From Batillaria attramentaria (taxonomy: Eukaryota > Mollusca > Gastropoda > Batillariidae), in the NCBI GenBank assembly GCA_018292915.2, contig JACVVK020000531.1:211501-275500 (forward strand): 64,000 nt of DNA. Direction: 5' to 3'. Below are positions 55,521 through 64,000 of the stretch, in pieces; positions within the stretch are counted from its first letter, which is position 1; each line of letters begins with the position of its first letter. The notes beneath the pieces are model-generated. The model worked only from the letters and a program-made list of their open reading frames with translations, was not told where the DNA came from and searched no databases. Both the position numbers and the translations under genes were made by a program.

Positions 55521-56116
55521 TTAAAAGGGCTAATGCTACCATTTTGATGCTCACGGGTCGTTCTGAGCTGTTTTCGTCGTATCAATCATCACACCACTTA
55601 GACACTTGGACAGTGACAGCGGCTGTGATGCTGGCACTGAGCCAGCAGCAGCGTACCCGATGACGCGGCTACAACACTCCAGCAGTGTAACAACAGTTAC
55701 AGAATTTGAATGCTTGCCAAAGGTGTAAATAATAATAATAATAATAATAATCATGAGTATTGTATAGGCGATTTACCCAATTTCATGAATCGGCTCAAAG
55801 CGCCGCGAACTGAACCCAACACGCATGCTCACGTGAATCACACGATTTCTCTCACACACTGGACATAAACACATTACAATCACGTGGTGCGAAGGGTCAG
55901 CTCAGCTATTCAAATTTGGTGGGCTGAACATTTCCAAAGCAGAGGGGGAGGAAGCCGGAGTACCCGAAGAGAACCCCGACGATCGGCCCGAATGAACGGT
56001 GGCACGTACGAGAAGAAAAAATTCTTTGCCCCCAGTGGGGCTCGAAGCCTCTCTTAACCACTAGACCACCGACCAAACATAAGCTGGCTTAGCAAAGATG
56101 AAATTAACCCGTTTAA
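55521..56116 (-). mobile_element. TTAA-type MITE family C, minus strand, with SINE-A inside
   Basis: TTAA at 55521-55524 next to AAGGGCTAATGC and TTAA at 56113-56116 next to the complement of the 5' terminus. Only about 240 bp of family C remain; roughly 100 bp of the middle is missing next to the SINE. Confidence 0.88.
55728..56075 (-). mobile_element. SINE-A, minus strand
   Basis: (ATA)n tail at the left, body GAACTGAACCCAACACGCAT and TTACAATCACGTGGTGCGAA, head at the right (CTTAACCACTAGACCACCGA). Internal differences from other copies include a short deletion after GCTCAGCTATTC. Confidence 0.93.
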
Positions 56117-56220
56117 GTTTAATGTCAGAAACCCCATACCCCCAAACCGACCCTCAAACACATGCGTTACATTTCAGCTACGTGCTCGTCTCACAGGCCG
56201 CCCACAACTATACAAATACA

Positions 56221-56365
56221 ATGGTTGAAAAGAGGAGACAATGTGCTTTCTTTGGATGTATAAATTGTAACAGTCTTTGCAGAAGCAGCAGCACAGTCCA
56301 CCAAAGCCGCATGTTTTATTTTTTTCCCCGCGAAGTCACAGCGAAAGCGTCATGCTGCCTGTACC
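56221..56365 (+). CDS. THAP-like zinc-finger fragment
   Basis: Starting at an ATG, the frame reads MVEKRRQCAFFGCINCNSLC and later SRMFYFFPRE. THAP domains begin with a short N-terminus, C-x(2-4)-C, then a stretch leading to an F(H/Y)xFP motif; CAFFGC and FYFFPRE fit these two landmarks. The later C-x2-H pair and the AVPTIF-type end are not present, so this is a partial exon or decayed copy. THAP domains bind DNA and occur in host regulators and in P-element-type transposases. The open frame extends from 56098 to 56511, but beyond about 56365 it runs into the tandem array. Confidence 0.42.
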
Positions 56366-56640
56366 TACCCATAGTCTCTACTATACACATGTATACGTTG
56401 CTCTGCATGTCTGGGTGTTGTGTTTTGAATGTTCCTGACGCCGTTCTGGGGTTTTGGCAGGTCAGAATTTTGTCGGGGCCCGCTCGTTGTCCTGGCAACA
56501 CAACTCTATAAGTCTATACATAATAATGCATGCACACGGGATCTGCATGTCTGAATGGTGTTTGTGTAACATTTGTGACGCCGCCCGTGCAGTGGTTTTG
56601 CTGGTCTGTCGCTTACCGTTACGATGTCCTGTGTAGTATT

Positions 56641-56815
56641 TTTGGAGCGCAGTTTGACTAAGCTTGCACTTCCTGATAGTCTTCCGCAATAGACAGTGGT
56701 GTTTTAGAAGTTGCAGCCACCACTTGCGCTTTGTCCGCTCGCTTTCTCCTCGAAGTTCCGCCCCTCCTCACCCTCCCCCCTCCTCCCACCTCCGTCCCCC
56801 TCCCCTCTCTTTCTT
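56641..56815. other. C/T-rich leader to the minisatellite
   Basis: CCCTCC-rich simple sequence resembling the outer diverged monomers of the adjoining array. Confidence 0.5.
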
Positions 56816-58440
56816 GTAGCTTTGGTGACTATGAACAAATAACGTAGATGTGGGTTCTTACCTCACCCACCCCACCCTACACGCTCCCCTAACCCATCCT
56901 GTAGCTTTGGTGACTATGGACAAATATCAACGTAGAATTGGACTATTTTCCCTTCCACCCCACCCTACACGCTCCCCTAACCCATCTTGTAGCTTTGGTG
57001 ACTATGGACAAATATCAAGTATATAGAACTGGACTGTTTTCCCTCCCACCCCACCCTACACACTCCCCTACCCCATCTTGTAGCTTTGGTGACTATGGAC
57101 AAATATCAATGTAGAACTGGACTATTTTCCCTTCCACCCCACCCTACACGCTCCCCTACCCCACCTTGTAGCTTTGGTGACTATGGACAAATATCAACGT
57201 AGAATTGGACTATTTTCCCTTCCACCCCACCCTACACGCTCCCCTAACCCATCTTGTAGCTTTGGTGACTATGGACAAATATCAAGTATATAGAACTGGA
57301 CTGTTTTCCCTCCCACCCCACCCTACACACTCCCCTACCCCATCTTGTAGCTTTGGTGACTATGGACAAATATCAATGTAGAACTGGACTATTTTCCCTT
57401 CCACCCCACCCTACACGCTCCCCTACCCCACCTTGTAGCTTTGGTGACTATGGACAAATATCAACGTAGAATTGGACTATTTTCCCTTCCACCCCACCCT
57501 ACACGCTCCCCTAACCCATCTTGTAGCTTTGGTGACTATGGACAAATATCAAGTATATAGAACTGGACTGTTTTCCCTCCCACCCCACCCTACACACTCC
57601 CCTACCCCATCTTGTAGCTTTGGTGACTATGGACAAATATCAATGTGGAATTGGACTATTTTCCCTTCCCACCCCACCCTACACACTCCCCTACCGCTTG
57701 TAGCTTTGGTGACTATGGACAAATATCAATGTATATAGAACTGGACTATTTTCCCACCCACCCCACCCTACACACTCCCCTACCGCCTGTAGCTTTGGTG
57801 ACTATGGACAAATATCAATGTATATAGAACTGGACTATTTTCCCACCCACCCCACCCTACACGCTCCCCTAACCCATCCTGTAACCTTGGTGACTATGGA
57901 CAAATATCAACGTAGAATTGGACTATTTTCCCTTCCACCCCATTCTACACGCTAACCTACCGCTTGTAGCTTTGGTGACTATGGACAAATATCAATGTAG
58001 AACTGGACTATTTTCCCACCCACTCCACCTTACACGCTCCCCTACCGCATCTTGTAGCTTTTGTGACTATGGACAAATATCAATGTATATAAAACTGGAC
58101 TATTTCCCACCCACCCCACCCTACACACTCCCCTACCGCATCTTGTAGCTTTGGTGACTATGGACAAATATCAACGTAGAATTGGACTATTTTCCCTTCC
58201 ACCCCATTCTACACGCTGACCTACCGCTTGTAGCTTTTGTGACTATGGACAAATATCAATGTAGAACTGGACTATTTTCCCACCCACTCCACCTTACACG
58301 CTCCCCTACCGCATCTTGTAGCTTTTGTGACTATGGACAAATATCAATGTATATAAAACTGGACTATTTCCCACCCACCCCACCCTACACACTCCCCTAC
58401 CCCATCTTGTAGCTTTAGCTGTTATGGACAACGGTGAAAG
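56816..58440. repeat. ~88 bp minisatellite with higher-order repeats
   Basis: About 18-19 monomers share GTAGCTTTGGTGACTATGGA, CAAATATCAA and GGACTATTTTCCC, and a CCACCCCACCCTACAC block. Three-monomer units repeat at exactly 267 bp (56931, 57198, 57465) and a different three-monomer unit at 264 bp (57911, 58175). Reading frames through it give the same peptide over and over and are not genes. Confidence 0.96.
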
Positions 58441-59010
58441 TAGATTTTGGACTTTATTCCCCGCCCGCCTTGCACTACGTCCACCCCATCTTGTTTTGTA
58501 GCTTTGGCCACAGAGGCTCCGCATGTAGAAGTAGAGGTTAGGGATTTTAGCCGCGGGTTAGAGTCTAACCTCGAACCAAACTAGCTCGAGGGTTAAATTT
58601 TCTGTTGTTTTTGGTTTTAAATCAGGAAGCGGGTCCATTCCAGCAAGATGCTTAAGCCGCTATAGAAGGATTTATTCTTCGCCTCCTTTTATATATATAT
58701 ATTTATTTTTTTTATTTATTTATTTTTTTTTGGGGGGGGGGGTATTTTGTCCTAGTCTGGGTTAGACCCGTAGCCGTGGGTTAAAATTAACCTCGACTTT
58801 TACATTCAGGTCCTGGTCATCAGTCAATATAGATTTGGACTTCTATTCACCACCCCGTCAACCCCTCCCCCCTCCCCCTCTCCTTCTTGTGGCTTTGAAC
58901 ACTGTGGACAACGATCAACGTAAACTCCTCTCCCCTCCCTCCCCTCCCCCCTCCCCCACCCCACCACCTCACCTTGTGGCGCTGTCCACTACGGAAAACG
59001 TTGAACGTAG
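58441..59010. repeat. Outer, strongly diverged monomers of the same array
   Basis: GTAGCTTTGGCCACAGAGG, GTGGCTTTGAACACTGTGGA and GTGGCGCTGTCCACTACGGA correspond to the monomer start. Between them are an AT-rich patch, poly-G at 58731-58742, and two GGGTTAGA/TAACCTCGA blocks (58556-58575 and 58760-58795) with internal palindromes. Confidence 0.75.
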
Positions 59011-59406
59011 ATCTGGAGACACACCGCCGGCGGTTTTGGGACTGAAACCGTAGAATATCTGGCAGTCTGCTTGATAAGTCGTCTGGAATGGGTGTCCAGC
59101 TTTCTTTATCTCAAGCATAAGTTCTTCTGTCTGTCCAACATGAACCTGGCCATTTGCCTTCCAGCACAAGCTTAGGCCTAGCTATTGTATATACGAATAT
59201 GTGTTACGATCTCCTCCGCTTGTCTAGCTTCTTTTCCCTACTGGATCTGCATTTCGCTTTTTGTTTCGCCTTAACTTCCCTTACTTTGTGTATGTTTGAC
59301 TGTGCTGATTATTTTTCTTTGCTTTACTTTGCGGGACTTTTGCATTGTACAGTCTTCTCCTTCCGTTGTCGTTTCGATCGTTGTGTTTAATTTTGCTTTC
59401 ACTTAC
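59011..59406. other. No supported gene
   Basis: Unassigned, T-rich toward the right. Confidence 0.4.
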
Positions 59407-59741
59407 TGAAACGGGCTCATTCTATCTTTGCTAAACCAGCTTATGTTTTGGAACAGTTTCGCTCGTGAGTGCGGCCGTAGGCTCGAAATACTCTGTCTTC
59501 AAGTTGATAATTAGTACAACTCTTAAATGCGATGTTATGTTGTTTACACTTTGCGCGAGCGGTCGAACATTCAAATTCTACGAGTGCTCAGCGTGGTCGC
59601 CGCGTCATCGAGTACGCTTCTGTTGGCTCAGTGCCAGCATTACAGACGCTGTCAAAGTCCAGGTGTCTAAGTGGTGTGATAACAGATATCACGGAAACAG
59701 CTCAGGAAAATCTGTGAGCATGCAAATGGTAGCTTTAGCCC
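59407..59741 (+). mobile_element. TTAA-type MITE family C, nearly intact
   Basis: The 5' end AACGGGCTCATTCTATC follows a TGAA where TTAA is expected; the 3' end is TTTAGCCCCT with TTAA. The body aligns over its length with 23392-23741. The 109-codon frame across it is spurious. Confidence 0.88.
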
Positions 59742-60999
59742 CTTTAATGTGTTTGTTCGTTTGCTGCCTTGCTTTTTTTAAAACTGGATTTTGAAATATA
59801 GAAGAAACGTTAATTTTGTTGCCGCTGTCGTTTCCGCTGGTGTGTCCCCTTTTGTTGTCTCCGATAAGGTCCACGACTGTATCTTCACTACTGTACCTTT
59901 CCGTTACCGTTTCAGGAATGTTGTGGTCCAGCCATTGCTGCTTCGTTAGTCCCTTTGTTTGTTTATTTCTTTGTTTTTTTTTTTTTCATGTAGCTAACAA
60001 AGCAGCAACCACCATCTCTCATCTCAGGCTTTCAGGAAGTGTTCCAGGCGGATATACAGCCCATAAGAAATATGGACACAACACAAAACATGTTTTCATC
60101 CTCATGTTTTGATGTTGTTAGTGAAATAACTACACTTATCACCGTCCCTTATAAAAGGCTTTCGGGAAGAGATTCTGACGGAAACAAGGCCCAAAACACG
60201 GACAACACCACAAAACCCTTGTTTTCATCCTCGTATACTTCACCCCCCTACCCCTTACTGCTGCCCTTGCCTCCACCACCTCACTCCCACCACCCCCTAC
60301 ACAAAGTACCCAACCTTCCACCCCCTCTTGGTTACGCTACTCCTGTCTGGCGTCACCGGGACTCGAGAACTTGGAGGCTGGTCCCTGTTGCCTGGGTACA
60401 GGAGCCCCGAAACCCGGCCCCTTTCCTCTTTGTGGCATGGGCACCTTGCTTCCATTCAGCCTATAGGCAGGCTGCTCGGCGCATCTCCTGGGACCCGCAG
60501 TCTCCTAACGACATCAGTATGAGTGTAGGAGGGGGATGGGTCGTGGGGGGTGGGGGGGGGGAAGGAGGGAAAGGGATGAAGTGGGGAGGTGAGTTGAAGG
60601 CTGGAGGGAGGAGGGGGCCTGTTGCTGTTGTCGTTCTTATTCGGTTTTTAATGACAACAAAAGTTATTTAAGTTTAGAACTGCACTTTTATGGCTTAACA
60701 AGCAGTGTAGCACGTGCTTTACTGAACGGCCGTCACCGCTGCCGAGGCCGCGAACCGTGAGTCCGACACCAAGGTCTGCTGTAGACTGTATGAGTTGAAA
60801 CAAATGAAGATTGTCTGGAAATAAGTGGCCTCTTCAGGCAAGGCAGCCGCCTAAACTGACACGATTTAGCTGTATAACCATAGCCAGGAGCCTGTGATCC
60901 TCATTGGTTCTTGCTGGTAAGTAGGAGCTGGTCACAAGCTGCAAAAGGCCAATGACCGCGTATGCGCGTAAGTGGCATGGCAAGCTTTCTCTTATTTGC
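59742..60999. other. No supported gene
   Basis: Includes a 210-codon plus-strand frame (60039-60671) that is Pro-rich then Gly-rich because it crosses C-rich and G-rich simple DNA. A donor-like GTAAGT at 60917 has no open exon before it. Confidence 0.4.
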
Positions 61000-61270
61000 C
61001 TAGTCCCGTTTCCAGTACTTCGGGTAACCCATGAGTGATCGGGGAAGTCACATCTTGGATTAGAGGGACGCCCTGCCTACGTTTCCAGTTACCGCAGTTT
61101 AATCGTTTAGCGTGACTTTTGGACCGGACGCTAGAGCCACCAGCAATGATAACGACGGTGTGATCAGTCGCCCCCATGCCACGCCAGGTGACCAGTGGGT
61201 CCGTGACTGTTCCAAGGCTGTTCACGCTCCAACACATTCGTGCTTCGGGAAGAAAATTCCCCGAGGAAGG
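61000..61270 (-). pseudogene. Possible SGNH/GDSL-like fragment
   Basis: The minus-strand frame reads NFLPEARMCWSVNSLGTVTD, then GATDHTVVIIAGGSSVRSK. The pattern 'D-H-x-V-V-I-I-A-G-G' resembles the strand before the conserved N/D block in SGNH-fold proteins (typically V-x-x-x-G-T/G-N-D), which also accompany some invertebrate retroelements. Here the N-D is replaced by S-S, and the rest is not diagnostic. No introns or neighbours help. Could be chance. Confidence 0.22.
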
Positions 61271-61361
61271 TTGTGTCTAGACGAACCCGCCCATACGGCC
61301 TGTGACTAGCTCTTACTTATGTGGCTCTTGCTTGCTTAATAGTTCTGCGGTTTTAAAATCT

Positions 61362-62118
61362 CACTACGTTTGTCGGGCATTTAACAGCGCTGACGAGAAC
61401 ATGGTCTTGTGTCACCAAAGGATGGGTGTTGTGATGTCTTTGGTATTTTTTTTATTATTCTTTTCTGTTCTTTTCTACCCCACTTTTTTCACACACAGTC
61501 CATGGTCTTCTGTCACCAAAGGATGGGTGTTGTGATACTTTTACTATTGTTTTCTGGTCCTTTTCTCGCCCACCGTTTCATTTCATTTTATTTCATTTTT
61601 CCCCCGCGCCGTGTATGTCAGTACGACCGCAAAGTTACCTTTTGTTTGTCTGTTGAAGTTATGTCCCATTTGTTTGTGTCTTGAGGAAGGCGGAAGCCGA
61701 AACGTTGACCTGTGCCGTCCTTTGTGAAAGTTAAGTGGTTTCTGTCCCTTTTATGTCGCTTTTATTTGCTGTGGAAGAACGTTTCATCTGATGCGCTCAA
61801 TCCGGCCGTGCATTAGAATCTATCACTTGGGACACTTGGGGGGGGGGGACAATATGGCATCTGAAAACCATTGTGGTGACTCTGGTTGGCGTATATGTTG
61901 TTCTATGTATGTAGAAGCGGACCGTACCGCCCAGCAAACGACGTTATTTGGTTACGGACTGAACACCAACTAGACAGAGCTGATTGGTGGCTATTTTTAG
62001 CGACGTGTTGTACAGATATGGAAGCCTTAGGCAAAAACAAAAAGAAAAAGAGTATTATTTCTCTGTCATTAGAAGCCGCAAAATCACGAAGATGGCCGTA
62101 ATGGCCAAAAGGTAACAT
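61362..62118 (+). repeat. Dispersed repeat G, copy 2, with ~380 bp insert
   Basis: Matches 41403-41705 at both ends, but between about 61400 and 61778 carries extra DNA that copy 1 lacks. The insert contains a ~100 bp tandem duplication (CACCAAAGGATGGGTGTTGT near 61416 and 61517) and a hammerhead-like core. Confidence 0.75.
61681..61703 (+). ncRNA. Hammerhead-like ribozyme core, one key base changed
   Basis: TTGAGGA (61681-61687), stem II GGC-GGAA-GCC (61689-61698), then GAAAC (61699-61703). Only the first C of CTGANGA is altered, which would abolish activity in known hammerheads. GAAGGC-loop-GCCGAAACG is a common signature in Penelope-type elements. Confidence 0.45.
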
Positions 62119-62274
62119 CTACTCCTTTGTTTTTGGTTTCGTGTGGTTTTTTTTACTCAATAAAGACATGTTTTACGTTGTTCTGGCATAACTTTTTTTT
62201 TTTTTTTTTTACAAGCATACACAATACAATACAGTACACTACACATCACGATACAGTATAATATATAAAAAGGA
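62119..62274. other. T-run and AT-rich spacer
   Basis: Poly-T at 62191-62210 and (ACAAT)/(ACACT) short units to 62250. No gene. Confidence 0.5.
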
Positions 62275-62289
62275 AAGGAAAGAGAGAAG

Positions 62290-62470
62290 GGTGGATGGAG
62301 TGGGTATTTCGGAGTTTTACGTCCTTTTCCACCACGTATGGGTGATATCAAAGACTGGGCAACGAGAAAAAGGCCAGTACAAATATGTGGCCCCAGCCGG
62401 GATTCCAGTTCTAACTCACGACCCGAGCATTTGGAGTCAAACGCTCTACCATTCGGCTATCCCGGTTCCC
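62290..62470 (-). mobile_element. SINE-B, full length, imperfect target duplication
   Basis: Tail at left (GGTGGATGGAGTGGGTATTT), body TTTTCCACCACGTATGGGTG, head at right (CTCTACCATTCGGCTATCCC). AAGGAAAGAGAGAAG (62275-62289) and AAGGAAAGAAAGAAA (62471-62485) look like a 15 bp duplication with two changes. Confidence 0.9.
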
Positions 62471-62485
62471 AAGGAAAGAAAGAAA

Positions 62486-63070
62486 ACAAAAACAACTTGA
62501 CAACAACAACAAACAAAACTTGTATCCAATACATCCTTAAGTAAGTCATTTAAGATACATCTACTCGTTTTGCAGACAGCCTTAGAATTTGTTCAGTTCC
62601 CCTCCCCCCCCCCCCAACACTCATTGCGAACATAGAGACTTTAAGCATACTTGAAGTTTCATCTCAGATTGTGTCTCGGTGTCTGCACGGCACACTCATA
62701 CACAGTGTTCTCACTCCACGCAAAGAATGTAACACCTGAAAGGAATTGCGTAAGGAGGTGTTTACCAAGAGCTTCCTTTTTTTCTTGGGGGGGGGGGGGG
62801 GGGGGGGGGCTTTGGGACAACAACGGCTTTTAGACGTATGTGTGCAGTCGGTTTTGTGAACTCGAGAAAATCAAATGATCGAAAGTTCAGAGTTAAAAAC
62901 ATGACACTGTTGTCTGGAAAGCCGTGAAGTGATTTCGCAATGTTCACGACCTCTAGAAACAGTTTATGACATTTCCTCTACTATGTAAAGTGCGACGTAG
63001 TTACAAAAGGTTTAGAATGTCGATCTGGTGTTAAAGTGGTTCCAGTGTGTCAAGGCAAAAAAATTAATTG
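62486..63070. other. No supported gene; long G run
   Basis: A C run near 62605-62615 and a 23 bp poly-G at 62787-62809. Confidence 0.45.
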
Positions 63071-63078
63071 TTTGGTGT

Positions 63079-63102
63079 GTTCACCAAATCGGTCTTCATC
63101 AG
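63079..63102 (-). ncRNA. Hammerhead-like ribozyme core, degenerate
   Basis: On the minus strand CTGATGA, stem II ACC/GGT, then GAAC in place of GAAA. Confidence 0.25.
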
Positions 63103-63342
63103 CGGGTTTTTTTTTTTTATTATTTCACGGTGTGTTGCTGAAGTTGGCATTTAGAAACGTTTCTGATTTGAGAGAAAGATAGACCTACAGACAGAGTGGA
63201 GATGGTGGTGGTGGTGGTGGTGGTTGGGGGAGGGGGTGAAGGTAGATATGGCATGGACATTGACAATGACCTTTATTTTTTTTTTTTAGCGGTGAAAGCG
63301 GTGTAAGGTTGCTGATCAAATGAACAGTTTTCACAGCTGTGG

Positions 63343-63517
63343 GTGGGTGTTGGGTGGGTGTTTGGGGGTTTAACGTCCTTTTCCACCAAATAGGGTAATA
63401 TCAAAGACGGGGCAACGATGAAAAAGCCAGCACAAATATTTGGCCCCAGCCGGGATCGAACTCACGACCCGAGCATTGAGAGTCCAACGCTCTACCATTC
63501 GACCACCCCGGCTCCCC
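63343..63517 (-). mobile_element. SINE-B, full length, with 13 bp target duplication
   Basis: TTCACAGCTGTGG at 63330-63342 and again at 63518-63530 flank the element exactly. Tail GGTGGGTGTTTGGGGGTTTA, body TTTTCCACCAAATAGGGTAA, head CTCTACCATTCGACCACCCC. Confidence 0.96.
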
Positions 63518-63604
63518 TTCACAGCTGTGGATGCTGCATCTACACAGCAATTTTAGAAAGATAATTCTACTTCTACGTGTACTAAAGTAAGACTTAATAA
63601 ATCC

Positions 63605-64000
<396 letters not shown>

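Larger units (their letters stand above)
54470..56640. repeat. Diverged tandem array, ~190 bp unit, five to six copies
   Basis: Shared blocks are CAGGTCAAAATTTTGTCGGG, GCGCCCTCTTGG, GTGTTCGGCGACAGAAACTC, TATAGTCTATACA, GGCTCTGCATGTCTGGATG and TTCTTGACGCCGTTCAGG. Units are seen near 54475, 54760, 55125, 55320, 55440, 56370 and 56510. It is interrupted by microsatellites, family C with SINE-A inside, and the THAP-like segment. Confidence 0.8.

Noticed and set aside
57472..58412. Four short frames with a repeated peptide (DYFPFHPxLHxPLP)
   Set aside because: The peptide period equals the minisatellite period; the frame is kept because monomers are similar, not because of coding.
60039..60671. 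210-codon plus-strand frame
   Set aside because: Longest frame of the window but Pro-rich then Gly-rich over C-rich and G-rich DNA, with no domain.

Overview
The window is animal nuclear DNA from a repeat-rich genome. It has no operons, no bacterial-type genes and no long intact reading frame. Very dense (CA/TG)n, (CT/GA)n and poly-G tracts, several tRNA-derived SINE families, TTAA-flanked MITE-like elements and diverged minisatellites fit a mollusc, most likely a marine gastropod. That placement is inferred from the repeat style, not proven. Because ORFs of 60-150 codons are expected by chance in 64 kb of such DNA, length alone was not accepted as evidence of a gene.

Layout. 1-330 is the end of a GGAAACACTCGG minisatellite. 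1.5-9.7 kb holds small tandem duplications, SINE-B copies and two nested insertions: a 188 bp insert inside a TTAA element, and SINE-A inside another. 10.1-13.5 kb holds large CA/TG tracts, the best candidate coding exon (10377-10511), a perfect 28 bp palindrome, a 75 bp exact direct repeat and a tandem repeat interrupted by a TTAA MITE. 17.6-18.26 kb is a foldback element with three identical 113 bp units. 21.8-24.1 kb is a diverged ~140 bp tandem array that has taken in at least four other repeats. 25.7-26.7 kb is a CT-CA-GA hairpin tract and a ~100 bp array. 35.8-36.1 and 40.5-40.7 kb are inverted copies of one compound microsatellite.

43-45.8 kb is the most gene-like part: a CpG-rich segment with perfect TGACGTCA (CRE) palindromes, a strong minus-strand splice donor and a possible minus-strand terminal exon. 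Weak single exons on either strand lie at 47.2, 49.7, 50.6 and 52.8 kb. 48.1-49.3 kb and 50.4-51.8 kb are tandem arrays. 54.4-56.7 kb is a diverged ~190 bp array carrying a TTAA element with a SINE inside, next to a THAP-like zinc-finger fragment. 56.8-59.0 kb is a minisatellite with higher-order structure, two different three-monomer units each duplicated. The last 5 kb has another TTAA element, a possible SGNH-like fragment, and two SINE-B copies with target-site duplications.

No complete gene can be assembled from sequence alone. The exons listed are hypotheses from splice signals plus open frame, and RNA evidence would decide them. The clearest biology is the layered history of mobile elements and tandem-repeat homogenisation.
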